From positions 216,042 to 280,041 of the forward strand of contig PJCV01000004.1 of the NCBI GenBank assembly GCA_002837415.1: a stretch of 64,000 bases of DNA, written 5' to 3'. Shown in pieces: positions 24,995-32,756 of this stretch. Both the position numbers and the translations under genes were made by a program. Under the pieces are notes generated by a model. That model searched no databases, had not been told where the DNA came from, and saw nothing but the letters and a program-made list of their open reading frames with translations. Positions within the stretch are counted from its first letter, which is position 1. Every line of letters starts with the position of its first letter. The DNA comes from Actinomycetales bacterium SN12. GTDB taxonomy: Bacteria; Actinomycetota; Actinomycetes; Actinomycetales; Microbacteriaceae.

Positions 24995-25180
24995 TCAGGC
25001 TCGCTCGAGCTCGTCTTCGTCTTCGTCTGTGTACATGTCCGCCCACTTGTCGACGTACTGATCGTCTGACGTCGGGTGTCCGAGCTCACTCTCCAGCGCA
25101 GAGAAGTTCACGTCGGGACTGTACGACTTGAGTTCGCGGGCGATCTTGGTGTGCTTCGCCTTCTGACGGCCACGGCCCAT
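24995..25180 (-). CDS. DUF3073 family protein
   Basis: A 61-residue protein starting MGRGRQKAKHTKIARELKS and ending in an acidic DEDEDELERA tail, which matches DUF3073, a small actinobacterial family of unknown function. The basic start and acidic end suggest nucleic acid or ribosome contact, but this is speculation. It has a monocistronic setting, divergent from the stress protein gene. Confidence 0.9.
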   Translation of the reverse strand: MGRGRQKAKHTKIARELKSYSPDVNFSALESELGHPTSDDQYVDKWADMYTDEDEDELERA

Positions 25181-25333
25181 GCGCGAGACCCCCTTTTACG
25201 AGTTCAGCAGCGGGCTCATGAAGGACCCGATGATATTCACGGCACCGGCGCGAAGCCGGTAAGAGTAGCATTCAGGATAGCACGCACGCCAGAGCATCCG
25301 GCCGTCCTGCGGCCGCCCCGCGGAAGGATCGAC

Positions 25334-25876
25334 ATGACGGATTCCACGCCCCGAGCAGCTGAGGAAGCGGCCCAGAACGCGGCCCTGCAGAAAGCGGTGA
25401 TCGTCGGCATCCAGCCGGGCCAGCCGCCGCATGTCCTCGACGAGGCGCTGCGCTACGCGCGACTGCTGAGCGCGCCGCTTGTCGTCGTGCACGTCGACGT
25501 GACGCGCTTCGTCACCTATGAAGACCCCGACGGCTACGTGCACTCCGCGCCGATCGACCTGAACCTCGACGCCGGCGCCGCAGAGTTCGAGGACGTGCAG
25601 CGCGCCGCCGAGCGGACTCTGGCCGATGCGGACGTGCCCTGGACGGCGCGCCAGCTGGTCGGCGACCCGGCCCTGGCGATCAAGCAGCTGGCCGAGAAGC
25701 TCGACGCACAGCTGATCGTGGTCGGCACGCGCAAGCGCGGGCTCGGCGAGTCCATCCGCGAGTTCTTCACGGGATCGGTCGCTGCTCGGCTCGCCCACCG
25801 TCAGCACCGCTCGGTGCTCGTCGTGCCGCAGGGCGACACGGTGCCCGACGAGCAGAAGGACATCTGGACCGAATAG
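25334..25876 (+). CDS. Universal stress protein (UspA family)
   Basis: A 180-residue single-domain Usp. It shows VIVGIQPGQPPHVLDEALRYA at the start, and the ATP-binding type signature GTRKRGLGESIREFFTGSVAARLAHRQHRSVLVVP near the end (G-2x-G-9x-G-S/T pattern). The ATG at 25334 has GGAAGGA upstream. The 153-bp gap before it holds an ACCGGC/GCCGGT hairpin (25244-25260) and no other gene. Usp proteins act in stress survival; the specific trigger is unknown. Confidence 0.9.
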   Translation: MTDSTPRAAEEAAQNAALQKAVIVGIQPGQPPHVLDEALRYARLLSAPLVVVHVDVTRFVTYEDPDGYVHSAPIDLNLDAGAAEFEDVQRAAERTLADADVPWTARQLVGDPALAIKQLAEKLDAQLIVVGTRKRGLGESIREFFTGSVAARLAHRQHRSVLVVPQGDTVPDEQKDIWTE

Positions 25877-25932
25877 TCCACGCGACCGGCTCCGCTCGAC
25901 GGAACGGATTGGCGCGCGTCGTCGCCGGCGAA

Positions 25933-25938
25933 TTCAAT
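25933..25938 (+). promoter_or_regulatory. -10 element placing the second MFS start
   Basis: TTCAAT is followed by 6 nt and GTG 25945, which favours that start over the upstream TTG at 25909. Confidence 0.55.
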
Positions 25939-25944
25939 GGACAG

Positions 25945-27141
25945 GTGACTACGCCCTCCCGTCGCGACTTCGCTCTCATGCTGACCGCGCTGCTGCTGCT
26001 CGCGGTCAACCTGCGCCTCGCCGTGACGACGGCGTCGGTGCTGCTGCCGCTGCTGATCGACGAGGGCGCGCTGACGCCGCAGGCCGCGATCGTCATCCCC
26101 GCGGTGCCGACCGCGCTGTTCGCCGTCGGCGGCGTGCTCACGCCGTGGCTGAGCCGCCGCATCGGCGCCGTCGCGGCAGTGACCTGGGCGTCGGTCGCCG
26201 TGGCGATCGGGATGCTGGCGCGCTTCGTTCCGCACTCGATCGCGATCGTGGGAGGGACCGTGCTCGCCATGTCGGGAATCGCGGTCGTCAACGTCATGCT
26301 CCCCGCGCTCGTGCGCGCCACGAGCGGCACCCGCATGCGCTCGGTGACCACCGCGTACACCACCGTCCTCTCGGCATCGAGTGCGATCGGAGCCGCCGCC
26401 GGGGTGCCGGTCGCGCACGCGCTCGGCTCGGCGACGCTCAGTCTGGGATCCTGGGCCCTGCTCGCGGTGGTGGCGCTGGGCGTCTGGATCGCCGCGGTTA
26501 GCGGGCGCGGCATCAACGACGCTCTGGCCGCCCCCGCATCCCAGGGCCGGGTTCCTCTGCCGCGCGGCACCTGGCCGCTCACCGGGTTCTTCGCGCTGCA
26601 GGCGCTGCTGGCCTTCGTCGTGATGGGGTGGCTGCCGACCATCGCCGTGGATTCCGGGATCACCCCCGCCCGCGCGGGCGTGCTGCTCGGCATCGTGATC
26701 ATGGTCAGCATCCCCGCCGGCATGGCCGCCGTGAGCATGGCGCACACGCTGCGCGGGATCCGCATCGGCGTGGTCGGGGTGTCGGTCAGTGCCGCGGCCG
26801 GGCTGCTGGGACTCTGGCTGGCGCCGACCGCCGCTCCCGAGCTGTGGAGCGTGCTGATCGGGGCCGGCATGGCGGCTTTCCCGCTGACCCTCGCGCTCAT
26901 CGCCCGCTCCGGATCCGGCGCCGCCGAGGCGACCCGGGTCTCGGGCGTGGCGCAGGGCGTCGGCTATGCCATCTCGACGATCGGGCCGCTGGGGGCCGGC
27001 GCCTGGTACGGCGCGGGCGGCGAGTGGGGTCCGGTGCTGGTCGCCCTGGTGGTGGGGGCGGTGCTGCAGGCGCTGATCGGCCTGGCCCTGGCATCCGCTC
27101 CGAAAGCCTCCGGTCCGAAGGCCGCTGCACCTCGCGCCTGA
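25945..27141 (+). CDS. MFS transporter, CynX/NimT-like (second copy)
   Basis: A 398-residue, 12-helix MFS protein. AVNLRLAVTTASVLLPLLI in TM1, GIAVVNVMLPALVRATSG after TM4 and GWLPTIAVDSGITPARAGVLLG in the second half parallel the CynX-like protein at 23549, so they are probably distant paralogues. The substrate is unknown. The gene is followed by a strong bidirectional hairpin and converges with padR. Confidence 0.85.
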   Translation: MTTPSRRDFALMLTALLLLAVNLRLAVTTASVLLPLLIDEGALTPQAAIVIPAVPTALFAVGGVLTPWLSRRIGAVAAVTWASVAVAIGMLARFVPHSIAIVGGTVLAMSGIAVVNVMLPALVRATSGTRMRSVTTAYTTVLSASSAIGAAAGVPVAHALGSATLSLGSWALLAVVALGVWIAAVSGRGINDALAAPASQGRVPLPRGTWPLTGFFALQALLAFVVMGWLPTIAVDSGITPARAGVLLGIVIMVSIPAGMAAVSMAHTLRGIRIGVVGVSVSAAAGLLGLWLAPTAAPELWSVLIGAGMAAFPLTLALIARSGSGAAEATRVSGVAQGVGYAISTIGPLGAGAWYGAGGEWGPVLVALVVGAVLQALIGLALASAPKASGPKAAAPRA

Positions 27142-27144
27142 CGC

Positions 27145-27178
27145 CGACGCCCCACCCGCCGAAGCGGGAGGGGCGTCG
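27145..27178. terminator. Bidirectional terminator-like hairpin between MFS gene and padR
   Basis: CGACGCCCCACCCGC and GCGGGAGGGGCGTCG flank a CGAA loop: a 15-bp stem with one A-A mismatch, directly between convergent genes. Confidence 0.75.
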
Positions 27179-27190
27179 GGCGCAGCGCCG

Positions 27191-27826
27191 CTACTTCTCG
27201 GTGGGCAGTGCGCTCAGGGCACGGGTGACGGCGCGCGCCGCCTCGTCCATCGCGTGCTCCAGATCCGTCACGACGGATGCCGGAAGCGAGCCTCCGCGCG
27301 CGACGTGAGTGCGCAGGTCGGTGCGCAGCTGGGCGCGGAACGCGTTGATCGAGGCGTCCGCGCGCTGCACGTGCTCGCGGCTGGTGGCTCGCTCGTCGCT
27401 CATCCCCTCGAATCGGGGCCGCGCCTTCGCCGCGCGCTTCTCCTCGTGCGCGGCGGTGGCGAGGTCGGCGCGCAGGGTGCGCATGGCATCCTGTACGCTC
27501 TGCCGCACCTCGTTCGCGATCAGCCGCACCGAATCGGCCAGGCCCTGCTCGATGCCGGCGAGGTCGCCTTCGCGGGCGGCGAGCTCGGCACGGCCCGCGT
27601 CGGTGATGGCGTAGATCGTGGTGCGGCCGTCGGCGGTCTTGGTGACCAGGCCCTCCTCCTCGAGCTTCGCCAGACGCGGATAGATCGTGCCGGCGCTGGG
27701 CGTGTAGGTGCCGCCCGTGCGATCGGTGAGCGCCTGGATGATGCCGTAGCCGTGCTGTGGCTCCTCGGCGAGCAGCGACAGCAGGTACAGGCGCAGGTCG
27801 CCGTGCGAGAAGACCGCGGGGCTCAT
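27191..27826 (-). CDS. PadR family transcriptional regulator
   Basis: A 211-residue regulator with an N-terminal winged helix (LRLYLLSLLAEEPQHGYGIIQAL, then AGTIYPRLAKLEEEGLV) and a helical C-terminal part. ATG 27826 is preferred because it overlaps the stop of the DUF4097 gene in an ATGA, coupling the two; an in-frame GTG 9 nt upstream is possible. The 18-bp inverted repeat upstream of DUF4097 has the ATAT-rich dyad character of PadR operators, so the pair is probably autoregulated and released by a stress signal. Confidence 0.9.
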   Translation of the reverse strand: MSPAVFSHGDLRLYLLSLLAEEPQHGYGIIQALTDRTGGTYTPSAGTIYPRLAKLEEEGLVTKTADGRTTIYAITDAGRAELAAREGDLAGIEQGLADSVRLIANEVRQSVQDAMRTLRADLATAAHEEKRAAKARPRFEGMSDERATSREHVQRADASINAFRAQLRTDLRTHVARGGSLPASVVTDLEHAMDEAARAVTRALSALPTEK

Positions 27827-28662
27827 GATTCCCACTCCGCGTCATCGGCGACCGACACCCGCGGGCGTCGCAGCACCGTGACGCCGCCCGAGACGGAGTT
27901 CGCGCGCACGTCGACGAAGCTGCCGGCCAGCTCGCCGGCCTGGCCGGTGTAGCTGCCGGGGCCACCGCTCGAGCGCTCGACGCCGTCGACCGTGATCCGG
28001 CCGGTCATGCTGCGCAGCACGTAGTTCGCGGGCAGTGTCTCGTCGAGCCGCACGGTCGTGCCGCCCGAGACGGTGTTGAGGTTGATGGTGTTCATGTCGC
28101 CGACGGCGTCGATGAGGATCGATCCCGAGACCGTGTCGACCGTCGCCTTGCGCATGCTGCCGGTCACCGCGACATCGCCCGAGACGCTGTTGGCGTTGAT
28201 CGATCCGGTCAGTGCCCGCACCTGCACGTCGCCCGACACGGAGTTCGCGGTGAGGTCACCGGTGATGCCGTCGGCGATGAGGTCGCCCGAGACGGTGTTG
28301 AGCTTTGCGTCGTTGCGGATGCCCGAGACGAGCGCACCCGCGCTGACCACGCCCAGCGTGAGCGCGATCGCGCGCGGGACGGCGATGCTGACCTCAGCCT
28401 TCGGGCCGCCCGCGCCGAAGTTGCGGAACACGTCGAGGAAGTTGTCCCACCCGATCTGCGGGTGGTCGATCTCGACCTGGGTGCCGTCGGATTCGACGCG
28501 CAGATCCTTCACGGTGACACCGCGCACCTCGATGCGGATGCCCGGTTCATCATGCGCGATGACATCGACCTGTCCGCCCACGAGCCCGACCTTGAGGCGC
28601 GAGGCGGAGGCGATATCGATGACGCGTTCTTCGCCCGGGGCGATGAGCCACTTCTCGGTCAT
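27823..28662 (-). CDS. DUF4097 beta-strand repeat protein
   Basis: A 279-residue protein made of regular strand repeats with the recurring SGDLxAxSVSGDVxV pattern (for example VSGDLIADGITGDLTANSVSGD), typical of DUF4097. The fold is a beta-helix-like stack; the function is unknown. ATG 28662 has AAGGAGA upstream; a longer frame to 28782 runs across the operator and is rejected. It is first in an operon with padR. Confidence 0.9.
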   Translation of the reverse strand: MTEKWLIAPGEERVIDIASASRLKVGLVGGQVDVIAHDEPGIRIEVRGVTVKDLRVESDGTQVEIDHPQIGWDNFLDVFRNFGAGGPKAEVSIAVPRAIALTLGVVSAGALVSGIRNDAKLNTVSGDLIADGITGDLTANSVSGDVQVRALTGSINANSVSGDVAVTGSMRKATVDTVSGSILIDAVGDMNTINLNTVSGGTTVRLDETLPANYVLRSMTGRITVDGVERSSGGPGSYTGQAGELAGSFVDVRANSVSGGVTVLRRPRVSVADDAEWES

Positions 28663-28686
28663 GTCGGTTCTCCTTGATGAACGGAT

Positions 28687-28733
28687 ATCGAGATATATCG
28701 TGTTGTGGACACGGTAACACGATATATCTCGAT
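28687..28733. promoter_or_regulatory. 18-bp perfect inverted repeat, probable PadR operator
   Basis: ATCGAGATATATCGTGTT (28687-28704) and AACACGATATATCTCGAT (28716-28733) are perfectly complementary around an 11-nt spacer. The dyad lies 25 bp before the DUF4097 start, in a divergent gap shared with the MerR gene. Its ATATAT core contrasts with the GC-rich surroundings. Confidence 0.8.
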
Positions 28734-28761
28734 CCGTACCTGCTGATCCGCTGAACGCGGC

Positions 28762-28792
28762 TTGACCTTGACGCAGCGTCAACTTCTACCGT
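28762..28792 (+). promoter_or_regulatory. MerR-type promoter with central operator
   Basis: TTGACC (28762-28767) and TACCGT (28787-28792) are 19 bp apart, the long spacing of MerR-controlled promoters. The dyad TTGACGCAGCGTCAA (28768-28782) fills the spacer. It should make the MerR gene autoregulated. Confidence 0.8.
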
Positions 28793-28819
28793 GAAGACAT
28801 CGACAGAGAGGAGGGCGTC

Positions 28820-29653
28820 ATGGACTGGTCGATCCAGGAGATCGCTCGGCTGGCGGGAACGACGAGCCGCACCCTGCGGCACTACGACGACATCGGGCTG
28901 CTGCTGCCGTCGCGCATCGCGCACAACGGGTACCGGCACTACGACCAGACGGCGCTGGTGCGCCTGCAGCGCATCCTGCTGCTGCGAGAGCTGGGACTCG
29001 GCCTGCCGCAGATCGCGGAGGTTCTCAGTCATGCGGGCTCAGGAGCCCCGGCGGAAGCGGCACAGGCATCCGCTCTCGAGACCCACCTCGCCTGGCTGCG
29101 CCAGGAGCAGCAGCGGATGCTGCGGCAGATCGCATCTGTCGAGAACACCATCGCGGCATTGAGAGAAGGAGAAGAGATCATGGCCGAGAACATGTTCGAC
29201 GGCTTCGACCACACGCAGTACAAGGACGAGGTCGAAGCGGGCTGGGGAAGGAAGGCCTACGCCGACAGCGACCGCTGGTGGCGGGGCATGGGCGCCGAGG
29301 AGCGCCACGCCTGGCAGCAGCGCGCAGCGGATCTGGGCCGCGACTGGGTGGCAGCCGCGGAGAGCGGCGCCGACCCGGCGTCCGATGAGGCGCAGCGCAT
29401 CGCGCGCCGTCACGTCGAGTGGCTCACGAGCATCCCCGGCACCCCGGCATATGGATCGGCCCCTGAGCCTGCCGAAGGGCCGGGGCTCAGCCCTGAGATC
29501 AAGGGCTACGTGATCGGCCTCGGCGAGATGTACGTCGCCGATCCGCGCTTCGGCGCCAACTACGCCACGAGCGCAGGCGGCACCGCCGGCGCCGAGTTCG
29601 TGCGCGACGCGCTGCGCGTGTACGCCGAGACGAACCTGCAGCCACAGCGGTAA
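28820..29653 (+). CDS. MerR family regulator with TipAS ligand domain (TipAL-like)
   Basis: A 277-residue activator. Residues 1-70 form a MerR winged helix (SIQEIARLAGTTSRTLRHYDDIGLL, NGYRHYDQTALVRLQ), followed by a coiled-coil helix and then a TipAS antibiotic-recognition domain from about residue 128 (MFDGFDHTQYKDEVEAGWG; DRWWRGMGAEE). TipA proteins bind thiopeptides and other drugs and activate export genes. GAGGAGG precedes the ATG. Residues 214-220 (APEPAEG) are encoded by a dispersed repeat that has entered the frame. Confidence 0.9.
   Translation: MDWSIQEIARLAGTTSRTLRHYDDIGLLLPSRIAHNGYRHYDQTALVRLQRILLLRELGLGLPQIAEVLSHAGSGAPAEAAQASALETHLAWLRQEQQRMLRQIASVENTIAALREGEEIMAENMFDGFDHTQYKDEVEAGWGRKAYADSDRWWRGMGAEERHAWQQRAADLGRDWVAAAESGADPASDEAQRIARRHVEWLTSIPGTPAYGSAPEPAEGPGLSPEIKGYVIGLGEMYVADPRFGANYATSAGGTAGAEFVRDALRVYAETNLQPQR
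29460..29479. repeat. Dispersed repeat inside the MerR/TipAS gene
   Basis: CCCCTGAGCCTGCCGAAGGG is the reverse orientation of the CTTCGACARGCTCAGGG element, read in frame as APEPAEG. Confidence 0.65.
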
Positions 29654-29654
29654 T

Positions 29655-29721
29655 GCAGGAAGTCACCCGGAACACAGGATGCGATGCGGCATCCGCTCCT
29701 GTGTTTCGGGTGATCTCCTGC
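29655..29721. repeat. Hairpin repeat element, copy 1
   Basis: Two 25-nt arms (29655-29679 and 29697-29721) pair with 22 of 25 positions. The core TCACCCGGAACACAGGA recurs at 49252-49268 with one change. It separates the MerR gene from the flavoprotein gene and may also stop transcription. Confidence 0.7.
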
Positions 29722-29775
29722 GTCTTGCGAGGCGAGTCCGACATCCCGACCGCCGCGGGTAGTCTGGCAAGCACG

Positions 29776-31161
29776 ATGAGCATCACGCGCCGCACTCTGC
29801 TCGTCGGCGCCGGGGCGAGCGCCGTCGGACTGCTGCTCGCCGCCTGCACGCCCGAGCCGCAGCCCGCGCCCACCCGCACCAGGACGCCGATGCCGCGACC
29901 GACCGCGCCGGACGCGGTGCCAGCGCCGGCTGCCTGGCAGCGCAGCACCTGGGCCACCGACCCCTACTCGCTCGGGTCGACCAGCTACCTGCCCGCGGGC
30001 GCCGATCCCAGCCAGCGCGAGCGCCTTGCCGAGGCGGTGCTCGACCGGGTGTTCTTCGCCGGAGAGGCCACCGACACCGCCCATCCCGGCACCGTGGTCG
30101 GCGCCGTCGCCGATGCCCGCCGGGCGGCGCTCGCTCTCATCGCGAGTGCGGACGATGCCGAGCGCCTCGCCATCGTGGGAGCGGGGGCTGCCGGAGTGGT
30201 CGCGGCCCGGATGCTGGCGGATGCAGGTCACGAGGTCACCCTGTTCGAGGCGCGTGAGCGCCTCGGCGGTCGCATCCTCAGCGTCGACGACGACGAGCAG
30301 TGGCCGATTCCGCCGCAGCTCGGCGCGTGGCTGCTCAGCGAAGACGAGCTCGCATCGCTCGACGACCGGCTCGCCGACATGGGCGACCGCACGCTCGAGC
30401 TCGACACCCCGACGGCGTGGTCCGCAGACGGCGAGGCGGCCGGCCTGGACGGCGCACCGTTCGCGGAGGCTCTCGAGAAGGCTCAGACCCAGGCGTCCGA
30501 CGCGCCGATCATCGACGCGCTGACCGCGAACGGCGCGAACCTCGACGACCCGGCGCTCGCGGCCTCGCTCGCCTGGCTGGCCGCGAGGACCGGCGTCGAC
30601 CCGTCGCGCGCGTCGAGCTGGTACCCACCGGAGTTCCCGGCCGACGCGGTGCACGGCGCGATCGGGAACCTCGACGCCTTCCTCGAAGAGCAGCTCGAGG
30701 ACGTGAAGGTCGCGACCGCGTCTCCGGTCGCGCGCATCGCCTACGACGAGCGCGGCGTCAGCCTGCGCCTCGGCACCGGCGAAGCGCTCTCGTACGACCG
30801 GGTGGTCGTCACCGCACCGATCGGCGTGCTGCAGAAGCAGGGCATCGAGTTCGCACCCGCGCTGCCCTTCTCGCACCGCGGTGCGATCGCGGCACTGGCA
30901 TCCGGTTTCATCGAGACCGTCTGGATGCGCTTCGATGAGGCGTTCTGGACGACCGAGGCGACCATCTGGCACGTCGTCGGCGGAGACGCGCTGATCCGCA
31001 CCTGGCTGAACCTGCAGCCGTTCACCGGAGAGCCGGTGCTCGTCGGTCTGGTCGGCGGAGCGGACGCCCAGCAGTTCGCTGAACTCAGTGAGCGCGATGC
31101 GACGGCTGCTGCCCGAGCCTCGCTCGCGTTCTTCGCAGAGCCGGCAGCGGACGAGGGCTGA
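29776..31161 (+). CDS. Flavin amine oxidase-like lipoprotein with permuted motif order
   Basis: A 461-residue exported FAD protein. The N-terminus SITRRTLLVGAG...LLAAC is a Tat-type lipoprotein signal (twin Arg, Cys24). Next come motifs that close canonical amine oxidases: WATDPYSLGSTSY (59-71) and FFAGEATDTAHPGTVVGA (93-110). Only then comes the dinucleotide-binding AIVGAGAAG (132-140) with LFEARERLGGRI, which normally opens the family. The chain ends after PVLVGLVGGADAQQF, the stretch that usually precedes WxxDPYS. All parts are thus present in rotated order. The substrate is unknown. No -10 element of the N6 type is at this start. Confidence 0.85.
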   Translation: MSITRRTLLVGAGASAVGLLLAACTPEPQPAPTRTRTPMPRPTAPDAVPAPAAWQRSTWATDPYSLGSTSYLPAGADPSQRERLAEAVLDRVFFAGEATDTAHPGTVVGAVADARRAALALIASADDAERLAIVGAGAAGVVAARMLADAGHEVTLFEARERLGGRILSVDDDEQWPIPPQLGAWLLSEDELASLDDRLADMGDRTLELDTPTAWSADGEAAGLDGAPFAEALEKAQTQASDAPIIDALTANGANLDDPALAASLAWLAARTGVDPSRASSWYPPEFPADAVHGAIGNLDAFLEEQLEDVKVATASPVARIAYDERGVSLRLGTGEALSYDRVVVTAPIGVLQKQGIEFAPALPFSHRGAIAALASGFIETVWMRFDEAFWTTEATIWHVVGGDALIRTWLNLQPFTGEPVLVGLVGGADAQQFAELSERDATAAARASLAFFAEPAADEG

Positions 31162-31834
31162 TCTCGCCCCACGGCGGCACCGTCGGGCGCACCTTGCTGA
31201 GCAGCACGAGCGCGACCGCGACCGCGGCGAAGATCGCCAGCGCCAGCGCGCAGCTGAGCGCCATCTCACCGAAGCCGGACACCTGTCGCGGGTCGAGGAA
31301 GTAGTACGGGTACCAGCCGATCACGCTGCCGCGCCAGATCGTGAAGAGGCCCCACACCACCGGGTACAGCAGCACGAACGGCACCACGCGCCATGACGCG
31401 GCACGCCGGCCGGGGCCGAACACCCAGGCGACGATGGTCCACGCCGGCAGCACGAAGTGCAGCATGACGTCCGACCAGGGCACGGTGATCGGGATGCCGT
31501 GCTCGCCGGCCTGCCACACGATGAGAGCGAACGCGAGACCGGCGGTGATCGTCCAGCTGAGCACGAGAGCGCGAGCGGTGGTCAGCCACGACGGGTCCTC
31601 CTCGCGACGCAGCGCGACGACCCCGGCGACGATCGCCAGCACGGCGAACGCCGTGTTCGACTGGATCGTCAGATACGCGAAGAAGTTCGCACCGGCCAGG
31701 GTCTGCGAGCCCAGGCCCCACAGCATCCGGTGCACGAGCGCTGCGATGCACACGGCCGCGGTCACCAGACGCGACCAGCCGAAGATCCTTCGCGTGAGCA
31801 CTCGAGCGTCGTCCTCCCCGCAGCCCGGCGGCAT
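31085..31834 (-). CDS. Pr6Pr family membrane protein
   Basis: A 249-residue protein with six predicted helices. GANFFAYLTIQSNTAFAVLAI and the TVPWSDVMLHFVLPAWTIVAW and YPYYFLDPRQ segments match the Pr6Pr (FAR-17a/AIG1-like) membrane family, function unknown. The last 77 bp overlap the end of the amine oxidase gene on the other strand. GTG 31801 is an alternative start; the signal for either is weak. Confidence 0.75.
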   Translation of the reverse strand: MPPGCGEDDARVLTRRIFGWSRLVTAAVCIAALVHRMLWGLGSQTLAGANFFAYLTIQSNTAFAVLAIVAGVVALRREEDPSWLTTARALVLSWTITAGLAFALIVWQAGEHGIPITVPWSDVMLHFVLPAWTIVAWVFGPGRRAASWRVVPFVLLYPVVWGLFTIWRGSVIGWYPYYFLDPRQVSGFGEMALSCALALAIFAAVAVALVLLSKVRPTVPPWGEISPRPLPALRRTRARLGQQPSHRAH

Positions 31835-31905
31835 CGGAGCGGAGCCGCACCACCGCCTCGAGTCTATGCAACTCCGAGCGGGCGACCGCGGCGAGAGCTC
31901 GCGGC

Positions 31906-31911
31906 TAGAGT
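31906..31911 (+). promoter_or_regulatory. -10 element of the crcB pair
   Basis: TAGAGT lies 6 nt before GTG 31918, indicating a leaderless transcript. This leaves no room for a fluoride riboswitch in a leader. Confidence 0.6.
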
Positions 31912-31917
31912 GGCGCC

Positions 31918-32307
31918 GTGACCACTCCGACCCCCGCGCGCATCGTGATGCGCCGGGCGGCGCTCGCTGCGGCGGGTGGCGCGGTCGGCACCGCCGCGCG
32001 GCTCGGACTCGGGATGCTCATCAGCGACGCGCCCATCGGGGTGCTCGTCGCCAATATCGCAGGAGCGCTGCTGCTCGGCATCCTGACCGCGCGGATCCCC
32101 GCCTCCGACCTGCGGATCCTGCTCGGCACCGGGATGCTCGGCGGCTTCACCACCTACAGCGCTTTCGCGGTCGACAGCGTGGAGCTGTGGGCGGCCTCGC
32201 CCGCGCTCGCCGGGGGATACATCCTCGCCAGCCTCGCCGGGGGACTCGTTGCCGCCTGGCTCGGGCTGCGGATCGGCGGGTCGCTCGGCCGCAGGAGCGC
32301 CTCGTGA
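31918..32307 (+). CDS. crcB: Fluoride channel subunit CrcB/Fluc (first)
   Basis: A 129-residue four-helix protein of the Fluc family, which exports fluoride. GGAVGTAARLGLG, the VANIAGALLLGIL motif with the conserved Asn, and GMLGGFTTYSAFAVD (Phe-box and Thr/Ser track) are present. It overlaps the second crcB gene by 4 bp; two homologous subunits probably form a heterodimer. Confidence 0.93.
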   Translation: MTTPTPARIVMRRAALAAAGGAVGTAARLGLGMLISDAPIGVLVANIAGALLLGILTARIPASDLRILLGTGMLGGFTTYSAFAVDSVELWAASPALAGGYILASLAGGLVAAWLGLRIGGSLGRRSAS

Positions 32308-32666
32308 ACCCGCTCGTGTTCGTCCTCGCCGCCGCGTGCGGCGGGCTGGGGGCCGCAGCTCGCTACCTGGTCGACATCGGCGTCGCGCGCGTGAGCCGCT
32401 CGCGCTTCCCGTGGGGTGTGATGGTGATCAACATCACCGGCTCCCTGCTGCTGGGACTGGTGGTCGGGATGCTTCCCGGCGCCGCCTTCGTGGTGGGCGC
32501 GGGCTTCCTCGGCGGGTACACCACCTTCAGCACCGCGATGGTCGACGCGCTCTCGCTGTGGCGCGACGGGAAGCAGAGCGCGGCGGTCGTCGATGTGGTC
32601 GGGATGCTCGTGCTCTCGCTCCCAGCGGCGCTGGTCGGCCTCGGCATCGGCGGTGCGCTGGGCTGA
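32304..32666 (+). CDS. crcB: Fluoride channel subunit CrcB/Fluc (second)
   Basis: A 120-residue partner of the preceding subunit with GGLGAAARYLVD, VINITGSLLLGLV (conserved Asn) and GFLGGYTTFSTAMVD. GTG 32304 overlaps the first gene's stop (GTGA). Paired crcB genes are common in Gram-positive bacteria and their products assemble antiparallel. Confidence 0.93.
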   Translation: MNPLVFVLAAACGGLGAAARYLVDIGVARVSRSRFPWGVMVINITGSLLLGLVVGMLPGAAFVVGAGFLGGYTTFSTAMVDALSLWRDGKQSAAVVDVVGMLVLSLPAALVGLGIGGALG

Positions 32667-32720
32667 GGCTCTGACCATCAGCCCGTCCTGCCAGTCGCGC
32701 CATAGGTTGATGCGCACATA

Positions 32721-32736
32721 ATGTACAGACGTACAT
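32721..32736. promoter_or_regulatory. TetR-type operator upstream of the TetR-RND genes
   Basis: ATGTACAGACGTACAT is a dyad with 6-bp perfect arms, overlapping a CATAAT -10-like hexamer (32717-32722) and ending 20 bp before the tetR ATG. It fits autorepression by the TetR protein. Confidence 0.7.
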
Positions 32737-32756
32737 CTTCGATGCCCGGGAGGGTC

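Noticed and set aside
29560..31269. Minus-strand open frame of about 569 codons opposite the flavoprotein
   Set aside because: Antisense shadow; the plus strand carries a clear Tat signal and FAD motifs.
31835..31917. Fluoride riboswitch before crcB
   Set aside because: The -10 element is 6 nt from the GTG and I see no matching aptamer core.
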